Source: CAYMAZ01 sp964428185 (GTDB taxonomy: Bacteria; Bacteroidota; Bacteroidia; Bacteroidales; DTU049). Taken from it: a stretch of 64,000 bases of DNA. The position numbers were made by a program, and so were the translations under genes. Of the stretch, positions 24,043 through 33,341 are shown one piece after another (the first letter of the stretch is position 1; each line of letters opens with the position of its first letter). Location of the stretch: contig CAYRXH010000001.1 in the NCBI GenBank assembly GCA_964428185.1, positions 23,656-87,655 of the forward strand, in the 5' to 3' direction. A model generated the notes under the pieces. The model was given only the letters and a program-made list of their open reading frames with translations, had not been told where the DNA came from and searched no databases.

Positions 24043-26850
24043 TTATGATGGTTGGCTCAGATACTTTTCAAAAATTGTTCTCAGTTTTTTTAGGCTGATT
24101 GGTTTGGCAAGAAACTCATCACAGCCGGCATCTCTTGCTCGTTGTTCATCCTCAGCTAGGGTATAAGCAGTTTGCACAATAATAAAACTCTCAGGTGAAA
24201 TGTCTTTGATAACCCTGGTTGCATCAATTCCTGATCCGTCTTCAAGTCTCACATCCATAAGAATAATGTTAAACTTGTTAATCCGGCTCAGTTCAATTGC
24301 CTCAGATGCTTTTGAAGTAACGGTAATGTTCGCATTAAATTCAGCAAGTGCATTTTGCAGAAACAGCACATTCAGTTCTTCATCATCAACAATCAAAATA
24401 TTCAATGTGTCTGAGTGCTTGAGATTGATGTGGCTTCTATTGTCCGCAGAGCCGGAAACGGATACAGAATGATACAATGGAAAATAAAAATAAAACTTTG
24501 ATCCCTTTCCTGGACTGGATTCCAGACCAACTTTTCCTCCAAGCATTTCAACATAGGCTTTCATTATTGAAAGTCCGAGGCCTGACCCTTTTATTTCATG
24601 GGCACGCTTGTTTTCGCAGCGGTAGAATCTTTCAAAAACAAGTTCATGTTCAGAGGGATCAATACCAATCCCTGTGTCTGAAACTGAAAAAACAAGCAGT
24701 TCAGAACTCAGTTGATGGCAATCAACAAGAATGTGGCCTACATCAGTATATTTAAAGGCGTTGTTGATGAGGTTGATAAATATTTGTTCGAACTTTACCC
24801 GGTCAGTGTAAACTTTGATATTGCCGGATGGTTCAGGGACATTAAAGATTATTTTAATGTTTTTTTCATCAGGAATCTGATTGCTGTATATGGTATTCAG
24901 ATGACTAAAAAAATCACTGATGTGTAATTCTTCATAACGTAAAGTCATCTGACCTGTTTCAATAAGGGAGATTTCAATGATGTCATTGATGATTGTCAGG
25001 AGTTGATCTGTGCTTTGCTGAATGATTGTAGCAAATCTGGTGATATCTTTTCTACTGTATTCAGACTGGCTCAGAAGTGATGCAAATCCTGCAATTGAAT
25101 TCATGGGAGTCCTGATTTCATGTGATAGATTGGCCAGAAATGATGATTTTAATCTGTTGCTTTCTTCTGCTTTTTCCTTAGCAGCTCTCAGATCTTCATT
25201 TGTTTTCTGTATCTGGATTTCAGCTTCCTTAAGTTCAGTAACATCGGTCATTGTGCCCACATAACCGTTAAACTGATTTCCCATGAAATCGGGTACCGCA
25301 TATCCCAATACCCAGACCAGAGACCCATCAGGCCTGACAATCCTGTATTCAGCCCTTGAAGGTACACGTTGTTTTACCCGTTCTTTCCACTCACTGATAA
25401 TTTTTTCTCTATCATCTGGGTGAATAATTTTCAGCCAGCCCGAACCAATTGCCTGCTCGGCGCTTAAAGAAGTCATTTTTGTCCATGCCGGATTCACAAA
25501 AATTGTGTCACCTGCTGTGTCAGTCCTGAAAATTCCCACCGGCGAATTCATTGCCATATTGTGGAATAATGCTGTCGCTTTTTCGGCTTCCTTCTCAATC
25601 CTTTTTTTGTCATCAATATCTCTTGCAAAAGCCAGAATTCTTATGCTTTCACCAATATGTGCCTTGTTGAGAGTCATTTCTATCCAGAAGACACTGCCGT
25701 CTTTTCGTTTTCCTCTCCACTCAAATGTAACCTGTCCTTTTTGACGGGCTTCAGCAAGTTTTTTCCGAACAAGATCGGGAGTAAAACCTCCTTCAATATC
25801 AAATATCTTATCTGGCGGGAGAGACCCTATAATCTCTTTTGAATCATATCCAAACATATCAAGAATAGTCTGATTCATATCAAGTATTTCACCAGTATCA
25901 TAATCGTGAATAAAAATGCCGTCTCTTGAAGCATTGAAAATTTCCCTGTAATTCTTCTCCTCAATTTCAAGATGTTCAGATGTTTCTTTGAGTTCAGCTA
26001 TTTTTGCCTTGATTTTTCGTCTGAGGACAATCACATGGAATATTATCAGCAGTAGCGAAGTTAGAATAATAATAAGAAACAGGATAAATGAGTAAGGAAG
26101 TCGAAAATCTTCAGGTGAAGCCAGCCAGGTATTCAGTGATTCATAGTAAACTGAACCGGGTGTGTTTTTCATATCACAAAGGTGCCTGTCGATAATATTC
26201 AAAAGCTCCTGATTTTCCCCCTTCTTTGTTGCAAAGAACAAATCTCTCGTCTGAAAGACCAGTGCTGTTGGCACAATTTTGTCTTTTCTCAGATCTGAAA
26301 AATAGAAAAACCGACTTGCCAGAATGGCATCAATGCTTTCATCCTTTAGTGCATTGACAGATTCTTCATAGGTTTCAAATATAACAGGATTGATATTGAC
26401 CGTATATGAAGCAGGAAACTCATGCAAAAGATACTTATGCTGAACAGATCCTTTTAAAACACCAATATCTTTGTTATCAAGATCGTTTATCTCCCGAATG
26501 ATCTTGTCTTCTTTGCAGAATATTTGAATCCATGACTGAATAACCGGAATTTTGTTGAATGAATACAGTGAGTCTCTCTCAGTGTTAAATGCCATAACGG
26601 GCAGCAGCTCAATATCTCCTTCTGAAAGATTGATCAGGTGATTGGACCAGCTGTCTTCAATATATTGAATCTCAATTTTCTCTATCCTTGCAATTTCATT
26701 GAGAATATCAATAAAAATCCCCTGTGGATTTCCTTTTGTATCAGTAAATACTTTTGGAGGGTTTTGATATACTCCTACTTTTACATGCTGTCCTTTCATG
26801 GAAATCTGCATGGAAAAGAGAATGATCATTAAGAGAAAGGATTTTCTCAT
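24043..26850 (-). CDS. Hybrid sensor histidine kinase with periplasmic solute-binding domain
   Basis: A 935-residue membrane sensor. Order of parts: signal peptide (to MKGQ near 20); SBP_bac_3 domain (HVKVGVYQNPPKVFTD ... GNPQGIFIDILNEIA ... ALKDESIDAILASRFFYF) to about 240; membrane helix near 254-275; PAS (NYREIFNASRDGIFIHDYDTGEIL) near 300-415; second PAS with PAC (HPDDREKII ... YRIVRPDGSLVWVLGYA) near 425-550; HisKA (SFLANLSHEIRTPMNSI) near 578; HATPase (INLINNAFKYT, DTGIGID, GSGLGLSIMKAY); receiver (ILIVDDEELN ... ILMDVRLEDGSG ... FLAKPIS) near 805-930. It likely senses an amino-acid-like ligand. No DNA-binding partner is adjacent. Confidence 0.9.
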   Translation of the reverse strand: MRKSFLLMIILFSMQISMKGQHVKVGVYQNPPKVFTDTKGNPQGIFIDILNEIARIEKIEIQYIEDSWSNHLINLSEGDIELLPVMAFNTERDSLYSFNKIPVIQSWIQIFCKEDKIIREINDLDNKDIGVLKGSVQHKYLLHEFPASYTVNINPVIFETYEESVNALKDESIDAILASRFFYFSDLRKDKIVPTALVFQTRDLFFATKKGENQELLNIIDRHLCDMKNTPGSVYYESLNTWLASPEDFRLPYSFILFLIIILTSLLLIIFHVIVLRRKIKAKIAELKETSEHLEIEEKNYREIFNASRDGIFIHDYDTGEILDMNQTILDMFGYDSKEIIGSLPPDKIFDIEGGFTPDLVRKKLAEARQKGQVTFEWRGKRKDGSVFWIEMTLNKAHIGESIRILAFARDIDDKKRIEKEAEKATALFHNMAMNSPVGIFRTDTAGDTIFVNPAWTKMTSLSAEQAIGSGWLKIIHPDDREKIISEWKERVKQRVPSRAEYRIVRPDGSLVWVLGYAVPDFMGNQFNGYVGTMTDVTELKEAEIQIQKTNEDLRAAKEKAEESNRLKSSFLANLSHEIRTPMNSIAGFASLLSQSEYSRKDITRFATIIQQSTDQLLTIINDIIEISLIETGQMTLRYEELHISDFFSHLNTIYSNQIPDEKNIKIIFNVPEPSGNIKVYTDRVKFEQIFINLINNAFKYTDVGHILVDCHQLSSELLVFSVSDTGIGIDPSEHELVFERFYRCENKRAHEIKGSGLGLSIMKAYVEMLGGKVGLESSPGKGSKFYFYFPLYHSVSVSGSADNRSHINLKHSDTLNILIVDDEELNVLFLQNALAEFNANITVTSKASEAIELSRINKFNIILMDVRLEDGSGIDATRVIKDISPESFIIVQTAYTLAEDEQRARDAGCDEFLAKPISLKKLRTIFEKYLSQPS

Positions 26851-26869
26851 AAGGGCAAAGAATTGGATG

Positions 26870-26877
26870 CAAAATTA
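26870..26877 (-). promoter_or_regulatory. Predicted -7 box for the hybrid kinase
   Basis: The minus strand reads TAATTTTG, matching TAnnTTTG, 20 bases upstream of the kinase ATG. Confidence 0.5.
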
Positions 26878-26923
26878 AATAAATTATTCAAATTCAATGA
26901 ATTGAATAGATTTCTTAGAGGGT

Positions 26924-28303
26924 TTACTGAAAGCTTGTAGAAAGTACACGGAATACCTCTCCACGCTCTTCAAAATTTTTAAACTGATCATAACTTGATG
27001 CGGCAGGGGAAAGCAGACATATTTGTCCAGAAAGCGTGCTTCTGAGAGCGTGCAATGCACATTCGCTGAAATCTGAATGGTAGAATATTTGTCTTGGAAT
27101 TTTGTTTTTCAACACATCAAACATTTTTTGTCCTGCTTCTCCATAACAGAAAATATTGTTGATTTTGTATTGAATGATTTTCTCATAAAAATCACTGTAG
27201 TCAAGCCCTCTGTCCTTTCCTCCCAGAATGAGTGATGCTACCGGTTGCAAAGTTTCAACTGTAAAAAGCGAAGCTTGGGGTATTGTGGCAATACTGTCAT
27301 TGTAACATATAATTCCCGATGGGGTTTCAATCCTTTCCATTCTGTGTGGTAGTCCATGAAATGTACGTAACCCCTTATACATATTCTCTGTTGTCAGCCC
27401 AAGATGTGAACATGCGCAAATGGCTGCCAGACAATTTGAAATATTATGTAATCCACTGATATTCAGTTCGCTGAATTTTATAATCTGCTCTGTGCCGTGG
27501 TAATTGCAGTAAATAGAACCGTTTTCTGCCCAGGCACCTTTGTAAGCATGAGGATGAACAGAATAAAAAAGTTTTTTGGCATTGATATGATGAGCTTCAG
27601 GATAAATATTTTTCTGATCCAGATTGATGATAATACAGTCATCATCCGAAGCTAATCTGAAAAGATTTCTTTTGGCATTGTAATATGTTTCTGTATCCGG
27701 ATAATAGTCAAGATGTTCAGGGAACAGATTGAGAATAATGCCAATTCTGGGAGCTGCCGTTATGTACTGAAGCTGATGGGATGAAACTTCAACCACTGCA
27801 GTTTCTGCAAGTACGATGTCATCAATGAGGTCAAAAGGAGGGATACCGATATTACCGGCAAGCGGTACATGGTCAAACTGAGTTCTCAAAATATGGGCAA
27901 TCAGTGAGGATGTTGTGCTTTTCCCTTTGGTTCCGGTTACTGCAACGATTTTTTTTCCAAAAAACCGGAAAAGAAAATCTGTTTGTGAAGTGAGATGGGT
28001 TTTTTCAGGTATTGTGGCCTGAAACAATGATATTCCGGGAGAAACAAAGACCAGTTCTGAATGTTTAAGGCAATCAAGATAATTGACTCCGCTGTGTTTT
28101 TCTGTATAATTGTCACTATAAGCAGGGTGTTCCGAAAAAGCTGTCTGGTTTTTGTCAGCAATGATAAGCTTTTGCTCAGGCAGATATTTTCTTATCAGCG
28201 AATAGGTGGATTTCCCTTCACGCCCGAAACCCAAAATACAAATGCTGTTGTATTTAAGTATTTCAGATTTCAGTATTTCTGATAAATTGTCTGAGCTGTA
28301 CAT
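26924..28303 (-). CDS. murD2: MurD-type ligase, probably MurD2 (L-glutamate adding)
   Basis: A Mur ligase of 459 residues that adds glutamate to UDP-MurNAc-L-Ala. Rossmann-like start SICILGFGREGKSTYSLI near 21. ATP loop AVTGTKGKSTTSSLIAHIL near 122, with lysine where classical MurD usually has asparagine (GTNGKTT). Further: AGNIG, SSHQLQ, NLFPEHLDYY, and the C-terminal HRMERIETPSGIICYNDSIATIPQA and LSPAASSYDQFKNFEERGEVF. The gene stands outside a division/cell-wall cluster and its first 41 bases overlap the end of a MurL-like gene. In Xanthomonas a MurD2-MurL pair adds L-glutamate and then epimerises it. I therefore favour MurD2; ordinary MurD is the alternative. Confidence 0.75.
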   Translation of the reverse strand: MYSSDNLSEILKSEILKYNSICILGFGREGKSTYSLIRKYLPEQKLIIADKNQTAFSEHPAYSDNYTEKHSGVNYLDCLKHSELVFVSPGISLFQATIPEKTHLTSQTDFLFRFFGKKIVAVTGTKGKSTTSSLIAHILRTQFDHVPLAGNIGIPPFDLIDDIVLAETAVVEVSSHQLQYITAAPRIGIILNLFPEHLDYYPDTETYYNAKRNLFRLASDDDCIIINLDQKNIYPEAHHINAKKLFYSVHPHAYKGAWAENGSIYCNYHGTEQIIKFSELNISGLHNISNCLAAICACSHLGLTTENMYKGLRTFHGLPHRMERIETPSGIICYNDSIATIPQASLFTVETLQPVASLILGGKDRGLDYSDFYEKIIQYKINNIFCYGEAGQKMFDVLKNKIPRQIFYHSDFSECALHALRSTLSGQICLLSPAASSYDQFKNFEERGEVFRVLSTSFQ

Positions 28304-29654
28304 ACAGTTTTTCTGTTAGAAAGTGATCCGGATTGAATTGTTGAAATATCGCATTCCTGAACTGAGTTTCAGATTTACTGATCATTAGATTGCTGTGTCT
28401 GAAGTAATCAAGAAGGTATGGTAGGGGCTTGTGTTCATACCATCTATCCAGAGAATAGCTGAGAGCCAAATTAATTTCGGAAGGAGTACCGACACATTCA
28501 AAAGGTTTGACTTTTTCTGACCCCGTCAGTTGACGGAAAATGGTAAGCAATTCCCGGTTGTCAAAAATATTATAGCCAAAGATTTGGGTGATTCCTGAGG
28601 GGCCAATAAATGGAAGCAGGATTATTGCTGTAAAAAGGCATTTCGGACATTTGCCACACCAGATATTTTGTTTGCTTCCTGCATTGCAGCTTCTGAAAAC
28701 TTCGTGATAATGTGTCATCCTGCTAAATGCGGCTGCAATCTGCAATTCTGAAAGGGGTCTGAGCAGGCTGAAATAATTATAGTGAGGACTGATCCATGTT
28801 TGTACATAGTATCTGAAATCCTTTTCAAATTCAACGGATTTTGAATACTGATGGTTTATTTTTGTTCCAAGAACGGTGGCTTCGTTGGCACTGGATTCAT
28901 TACTGAGAGCAATGTCAGCAATACCTGAAACATAAGCGACAACAAGAGACTGAAAAGCAAGCAGAGATGAAAATGGAGTGTGTCCGTTGAGAAAGCCCTC
29001 AGTATTCAAACGGAGGAGTTCGGGATCAATTGTACGATGAATCACGAAAGTCAGATCATCTGATATGCCGGCGGTCTTGACTGTTTCTGTCATCGCTTCT
29101 CTTGGGTTCACCAGCATTAGTCTTACGTTTGCACCTGTGTTCAGGAGGAACTCAAGGCTCACTGCCGAATCTTTCCCTCCACCAACCGGTACAATCACTT
29201 CATTGCTAAATTGTCGAAAATCCACTTTTGAAAAAGGAATATCACTTTTACATTCAATTTTCAGAAAATCTTCTTCAGAGGCATCAATTGAGTTGATCCA
29301 GAAAAATTCTCCAAGACCGTTAAACCAAAGTTTTTTCCACCATCTGATCTGATCCTGATTCAGCTGAAACGGTTTAATAATGACCCGTTTAGGGCATGCT
29401 GCTTTCCAGTAGCTGATCAGTTCAACCATCCCCAGATTAAACAGCAGAACATGTATATCATTCTGATTCAGATGTTCAGGTTGAGAGTTGAATATAAATT
29501 TTGTCTGTGGTTTAAAAATGAGTTGATTATCAAGTGAAAATTGATATTCCACAGACAGTTCATGACCGTTTAATTGAAAATTATAGCCTTCAAATGAAAA
29601 AATTTGAAATTGTTTTCTCAGGTCTGTATATTTGTCAAAATTATTTTGCCGCAT
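28263..29654 (-). CDS. murL: MurL-like UDP-MurNAc-L-Ala-L-Glu epimerase
   Basis: A 463-residue cytosolic protein with a PP-loop-like ATP motif VPVGGGKDSAVSLEFL near residues 156-171, a later SNESSANEATVLG stretch and a cysteine-rich SKQNIWCGKCPKC near 340. This agrees with MurL, which uses ATP (giving AMP and PPi) to invert the terminal L-glutamate of UDP-MurNAc-L-Ala-L-Glu. It overlaps the MurD-type gene by 41 bp, exactly the expected partner. Together the two would bypass glutamate racemase. The assignment rests on motif, size and neighbour; no direct comparison could be run. Confidence 0.72.
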   Translation of the reverse strand: MRQNNFDKYTDLRKQFQIFSFEGYNFQLNGHELSVEYQFSLDNQLIFKPQTKFIFNSQPEHLNQNDIHVLLFNLGMVELISYWKAACPKRVIIKPFQLNQDQIRWWKKLWFNGLGEFFWINSIDASEEDFLKIECKSDIPFSKVDFRQFSNEVIVPVGGGKDSAVSLEFLLNTGANVRLMLVNPREAMTETVKTAGISDDLTFVIHRTIDPELLRLNTEGFLNGHTPFSSLLAFQSLVVAYVSGIADIALSNESSANEATVLGTKINHQYSKSVEFEKDFRYYVQTWISPHYNYFSLLRPLSELQIAAAFSRMTHYHEVFRSCNAGSKQNIWCGKCPKCLFTAIILLPFIGPSGITQIFGYNIFDNRELLTIFRQLTGSEKVKPFECVGTPSEINLALSYSLDRWYEHKPLPYLLDYFRHSNLMISKSETQFRNAIFQQFNPDHFLTEKLYVQLRQFIRNTEI

Positions 29655-29708
29655 AATAAACGGTATAATATTTGAAGAAGGCTCAAAATTAATGAATAAT
29701 CCGGAACT

Positions 29709-30293
29709 ATGGAAAAGAAGTTTGAGATCAGGGCAAATGCAGTAAAGCCTGCTTCAGGCCGCCTGCTTGTATCAGAGCCCTTGCTGCAGGATGTGTACTT
29801 CAGGCGTTCAGTTGTTCTGCTTATCGAGCATTCAAAGGATGAAGGTTCAGTAGGGGTTATTCTGAACAAACCCCTTGATGTAACCTTTAATCAGGTGGTG
29901 AAAAATTCACCTGCTCTCAATGCTGGAATGTTTCTGGGTGGGCCTGTGGCAACCGGTAATGTCTATTTTCTTCACACATTGGGGTATGACATTGAAAATG
30001 CTATTGAAATTGGCAAAGGCCTTTTCTGGGGAGGGAATATTGAACAGGTGAATGAACTGATTGCATTGCAGGTACTCAATCCCTCAAATATCCGCTTTTA
30101 TATTGGCTATTCGGGTTGGGGGGCAATGCAGCTTGAAAATGAACTAAGTCTCAACAGTTGGGCAATTGTGAAAGCACAGACACATGAAATCTGGAAACTT
30201 CCTGCTTCTGCGATGTGGGAAACCATGGTTGAGAAACTGGGATCCGGATATGACTTTTGGAAAAAAATGCCCGAAGATCCGGGGATGAATTGA
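29709..30293 (+). CDS. yqgE: YqgE/AlgH family protein (UPF0301)
   Basis: A 194-residue soluble protein with the family landmarks: PASGRLLVSEPLLQDVYFRRSVVLLIEH, GSVGVILNKPLDVTFNQV, MFLGGPVATGNVYFLH, GLFWGGNIEQVNELI and RFYIGYSGWGAMQLENEL. The fold is known but the biochemical role is not; AlgH was named for an effect on alginate genes in Pseudomonas. It is divergent from murL, with 54 bp between the starts. Confidence 0.92.
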   Translation: MEKKFEIRANAVKPASGRLLVSEPLLQDVYFRRSVVLLIEHSKDEGSVGVILNKPLDVTFNQVVKNSPALNAGMFLGGPVATGNVYFLHTLGYDIENAIEIGKGLFWGGNIEQVNELIALQVLNPSNIRFYIGYSGWGAMQLENELSLNSWAIVKAQTHEIWKLPASAMWETMVEKLGSGYDFWKKMPEDPGMN

Positions 30294-30565
30294 TGGGACA
30301 ACTAGAAGATTAAGCCAAAGGCTTCCCTTTGGGAGAGAAGATTGCTTGATGAGTTTGTGCATGTAATTGATTATTAGTGATTAGTGACTGGTAAAAAAAT
30401 ACTTCAACATTCAATACTCATGATCCTATACCCTTTTATACCCTTTACCTTAAACACAACCTCCTTCATAAGAATTGTTTTTATAAACATGCAGAAGTTT
30501 TGAACAGAATATGTTTTATATCGAAAAAATAGTTATAAATGCCTTTAATTTTAATATACACATCT
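30294..30565. other. Gene-free spacer
   Basis: About 270 bases without coding potential. 30302-30400 contains, in reverse orientation, phrases like those at 20136-20197 (AGCCTTTGGCT, CACTAATCACTAAT). It looks like a worn intergenic repeat. Confidence 0.4.
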
Positions 30566-30760
30566 ATGAATAAATGGATTTATCTTGTTATCGCTTTGGC
30601 ATCAATCGGAGCATCTGTTGCAATGTATATAATTGGAAGCAATTCAGTTCATTTGGATGAACTGTTACGGTTTTACTGGTATCCTCTGGGGCTTGCTGTT
30701 CTTTCACTGACTGGGTTTTATACTGCAGTGAAGAGGATAAAAAAAATTGCACAAATATAA
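30566..30760 (+). CDS. Small two-helix membrane protein
   Basis: A 64-residue protein starting MNKWIYLVIALASIGASVAM, with two hydrophobic helices (near 4-22 and 36-55) separated by a polar loop and a basic C-terminal tail (VKRIKKIAQI). I do not recognise a family. An in-frame ATG at 30539 would add nine residues; the later ATG gives the more usual membrane-protein start. A perfect hairpin spans its last codons and stop. Confidence 0.55.
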   Translation: MNKWIYLVIALASIGASVAMYIIGSNSVHLDELLRFYWYPLGLAVLSLTGFYTAVKRIKKIAQI

Positions 30761-30773
30761 TTTGTGCAATTTT
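30743..30773 (+). terminator. Hairpin across the stop of the small membrane protein gene
   Basis: AAATTGCACAAAT pairs perfectly with ATTTGTGCAATTT across a three-base loop, and the stop codon lies in the loop region. The flanking A- and T-runs make it a plausible terminator in both directions, also for the tRNA gene region beyond. Confidence 0.6.
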
Positions 30774-30807
30774 CTCTTGTTAATTTTTCTTATTTACTCC
30801 TTTCTTG

Positions 30808-30881
30808 TGACTCCGTAGGGATTCAAACCCCAAACCTTCTGATCCGTAGTCAGATGCTCTATTCAGTTGAGCTACGGAGCC
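30808..30881 (-). tRNA. tRNA-Arg (anticodon ACG)
   Basis: On the minus strand the acceptor stem GGCTCCG pairs with CGGAGTC, with a GU pair at position 2. The D-arm is GCTC...GAGC. The anticodon arm TCTGA-CTACGGA-TCAGA gives anticodon ACG. The T-arm is GGGGTTTGAATCCC. The discriminator is A and CCA is not encoded. The length is 74 bases. Confidence 0.95.
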
Positions 30882-30961
30882 ATTTGTGAGGTGCAAAGTT
30901 ACATTTTTTTTTGAAATGTGAATAAGATTTTATTTTTTTGGGATTTTACAATTGTTTGTGG

Positions 30962-30969
30962 TATTTTTG
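30962..30969 (+). promoter_or_regulatory. Predicted promoter of the T9SS protein at 30991
   Basis: TATTTTTG matches TAnnTTTG. TTTG at 30937-30940 lies 21 bases upstream as a -33 candidate. The start codon is 22 bases downstream, which supports ATG 30991 over the upstream in-frame start at 30952. Confidence 0.55.
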
Positions 30970-30990
30970 TACTCAGTAAATCAAATAATC

Positions 30991-32226
30991 ATGAAAAAAG
31001 CGGTTGTATTTTTACCTGCCATATTTGCAATGTTTTCAGTGTTTGCTCAGCAAACCGATCAGTCATTGGTTTTAGCTCCCGATCAGAAAGTTTTTGTTAA
31101 TCGTGAGCAGATGCGGGGATATGTTGAGCAGGGTTGGTTTATTCCCTCTTGGGATCTGTTTGATAATTTCTGGGGAGGCGATTATTCAATGGTCACTCAT
31201 TATGCAAACCTTGTGTTTCCTGACAGTATTGTTAAATATGAAGGAAGTACCGGTACAATTAGTTATAACTGGTTATGCGCAGTGGGGCAGGTGCTTGATC
31301 CCTATTCACAGGTGTTTTTCAATCCACTGACCACATTTCAGTCTTATCGTGTGGATTCAATGTTTGTGCTGGCATGGTATAATGTGGTTGATTCTTCAGT
31401 TCCTGATACTTTGGTTGCTGAGTTTGTCATTGGCACTCCCACCATGTCTCCCCAGTTTGCCCATACCATCTTTATTTTCCAGCCTGATACCCTTGATGCA
31501 TCTCCACCCCGAATGTTGGGTGATACAACACAACAGGGATATTATGCCAAACTCACAGCTCCTGATAAAATTATTGTGAAATATCCTCTCACCATGCAGG
31601 ATTCCACTATGCTGTACGGAAAATATATTCAGTTCCCGGTTGGTATTGAAGTCCCGATGGGCAAGGTGATTGGTGTTTCTCTCAGTTTTGTTCCGGGTTA
31701 TTCCTACAGTTTTGATGATGTGTTGTATTCCTATATGAGCGGAGGTTCACTTACCCAGGAGATTAATGCTTTTCGAATGGGATTGTATGCAGTTGATGAC
31801 ACTCAGTCAAACCCCTCATTGTTTTATGACCCGTATGAACGCTATAATCTGAGCTATTATATCCATAAAAATGGCCGTTACGGACTGTATGTGGATCAGT
31901 GGCGCAACGAAAGAATGGCTTCGCTGATAACATGGGGCTTTGATTTTGGCTGGAAATTATCCGGTTCTGATAATGTGTCTGTTTATGAATCTGCCAATAC
32001 TTCATTTTCTGTGTATCCAAATCCTGCAACTCAGGAGTTACAGATCAGGAACATCGGACATGGTGCATCACTGAATATTTATTCTTCTTTCGGACAGTTG
32101 ATGTATTCAGAAAGCCTTGAAAATGATATTATCACAATAGATGTTTCACAGTGGGCACGGGGAATGTATTTTGCTGAAATTATCAAAGAAGGAACAAAAG
32201 AGATGAAGAAATTTGTGCTTCAGTAA
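30991..32226 (+). CDS. Secreted protein with T9SS type A sorting domain
   Basis: A 411-residue exported protein. The signal peptide ends at VFAQ near residue 20. The central 300 residues are aromatic-rich and match no domain I know. The last 85 residues form a type A T9SS sorting domain (FSVYPNPATQELQIRNIG ... SFGQLMYSESL ... VSQWARGMYFAEII ... MKKFVLQ), so it should reach the cell surface or medium. A strong terminator follows. It is monocistronic with its own promoter. Confidence 0.82.
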   Translation: MKKAVVFLPAIFAMFSVFAQQTDQSLVLAPDQKVFVNREQMRGYVEQGWFIPSWDLFDNFWGGDYSMVTHYANLVFPDSIVKYEGSTGTISYNWLCAVGQVLDPYSQVFFNPLTTFQSYRVDSMFVLAWYNVVDSSVPDTLVAEFVIGTPTMSPQFAHTIFIFQPDTLDASPPRMLGDTTQQGYYAKLTAPDKIIVKYPLTMQDSTMLYGKYIQFPVGIEVPMGKVIGVSLSFVPGYSYSFDDVLYSYMSGGSLTQEINAFRMGLYAVDDTQSNPSLFYDPYERYNLSYYIHKNGRYGLYVDQWRNERMASLITWGFDFGWKLSGSDNVSVYESANTSFSVYPNPATQELQIRNIGHGASLNIYSSFGQLMYSESLENDIITIDVSQWARGMYFAEIIKEGTKEMKKFVLQ

Positions 32227-32243
32227 ACTGGATGTTCACAATA

Positions 32244-32277
32244 AAAAAAACAGGAAATTTCAATTTCCGGTTTTTTA
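32244..32277. terminator. Bidirectional terminator between convergent genes
   Basis: The stem GGAAATT/AATTTCC (32253-32268) is flanked by eight A on the left and six T on the right. It can end both the plus-strand T9SS gene and the minus-strand kor operon. Confidence 0.85.
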
Positions 32278-32295
32278 GTATAGATGAATGAAATA

Positions 32296-33339
32296 TTACA
32301 TTTCCCAGGTATCACCGCTATTGAGGAGGTCATCCATGCACTTGATTTTGTTGACACGACGTTGTTCACTTATCTGTTCGATCATCATGTCATCATAGGT
32401 AGGAGCGAAAGCTGATCTGATCACACCAAGTGCAATGGGAAATTCAGGAGGATTCATCCTGACAAGCATTCTGTGGATTCCGGGATCCTGAGAATATTTA
32501 TCATGCACCAGAATATCACTTTCAGAAATGCCATTTTTGCCGATTTCAACCACTCTGAGCTGGGTTCCGTCAAGCTGAATGCCTTTATCATGATCTTTGC
32601 CGAACAGCATTGGTTTTCCATGTTCAAGAATCAGCTGGGTTTCATCACGGAATTCCTTGTCGGTGATTGCAGCATGGGCTTTGTCGTTGAAGACGATACA
32701 ATTCTGCATAATCTCCATGACAGAGGTGCCGTCATGTTTGGCAGCCTGGAACATGATTTTTGTCATCATAGGGATATTGTTATCAACAGCTCTGGCAAAA
32801 AAAGTACCTCCGGAACCAAGGACCAGATTTCCTGTGTTGAATGAATTCTCGATGGTTCCGTATGGAGATGTTTTTGTGACACTGCCAATAGGAGAAGTGG
32901 GTGAATATTGTCCTTTTGTGAGTCCATAGATCTGATTGTTGAAAAGGAGTATGTTCACATCAATGTTTCTTCTGATAATATGAATAAAATGATTTCCACC
33001 AATTGCCATTGAGTCGCCGTCACCGGTTGCAATCCATACACTAAGGCCGGGATTTGCTAGCTTCACTCCTGAAGCGATGGCGTGGGCACGTCCGTGAATG
33101 CCATGAAAACCATAAACATTCACATAATATGGAAATCTTGATGAGCATCCGATACCTGAAACGATGGTGAAGTTCTCAGGTTTGTATCCGATTTCCGGAA
33201 AAACCTTTTCAACCGCATTGAGAATAAAGTGTGCTCCGCATCCGGGGCACCATTTCACCATCTGATCACTGATAAAATCTTCTTTGTTCAGCTTTCCTGA
33301 TGCCCTTCCGATTGTATTTTGAATAGGTCCCTGTATCAT
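32296..33339 (-). CDS. korB: 2-oxoacid:ferredoxin oxidoreductase, beta subunit
   Basis: The TPP-binding subunit of a CoA-dependent 2-oxoacid (probably 2-oxoglutarate) ferredoxin oxidoreductase. Seen: WCPGCGAHFILNAVEKVF near residue 30, GIGCSSRFPYY, HGRAHAIASGVKLANP and the TPP motif IATGDGDSMAIGGNH ending in LLFNNQIYGLTKGQ. It has 347 residues, the normal length. It begins two bases after the alpha-subunit stop, so both come from one mRNA. The enzyme links the TCA branch to low-potential ferredoxin and fits an anaerobic lifestyle. Confidence 0.92.
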   Translation of the reverse strand: MIQGPIQNTIGRASGKLNKEDFISDQMVKWCPGCGAHFILNAVEKVFPEIGYKPENFTIVSGIGCSSRFPYYVNVYGFHGIHGRAHAIASGVKLANPGLSVWIATGDGDSMAIGGNHFIHIIRRNIDVNILLFNNQIYGLTKGQYSPTSPIGSVTKTSPYGTIENSFNTGNLVLGSGGTFFARAVDNNIPMMTKIMFQAAKHDGTSVMEIMQNCIVFNDKAHAAITDKEFRDETQLILEHGKPMLFGKDHDKGIQLDGTQLRVVEIGKNGISESDILVHDKYSQDPGIHRMLVRMNPPEFPIALGVIRSAFAPTYDDMMIEQISEQRRVNKIKCMDDLLNSGDTWEM

Positions 33340-33341
33340 AA

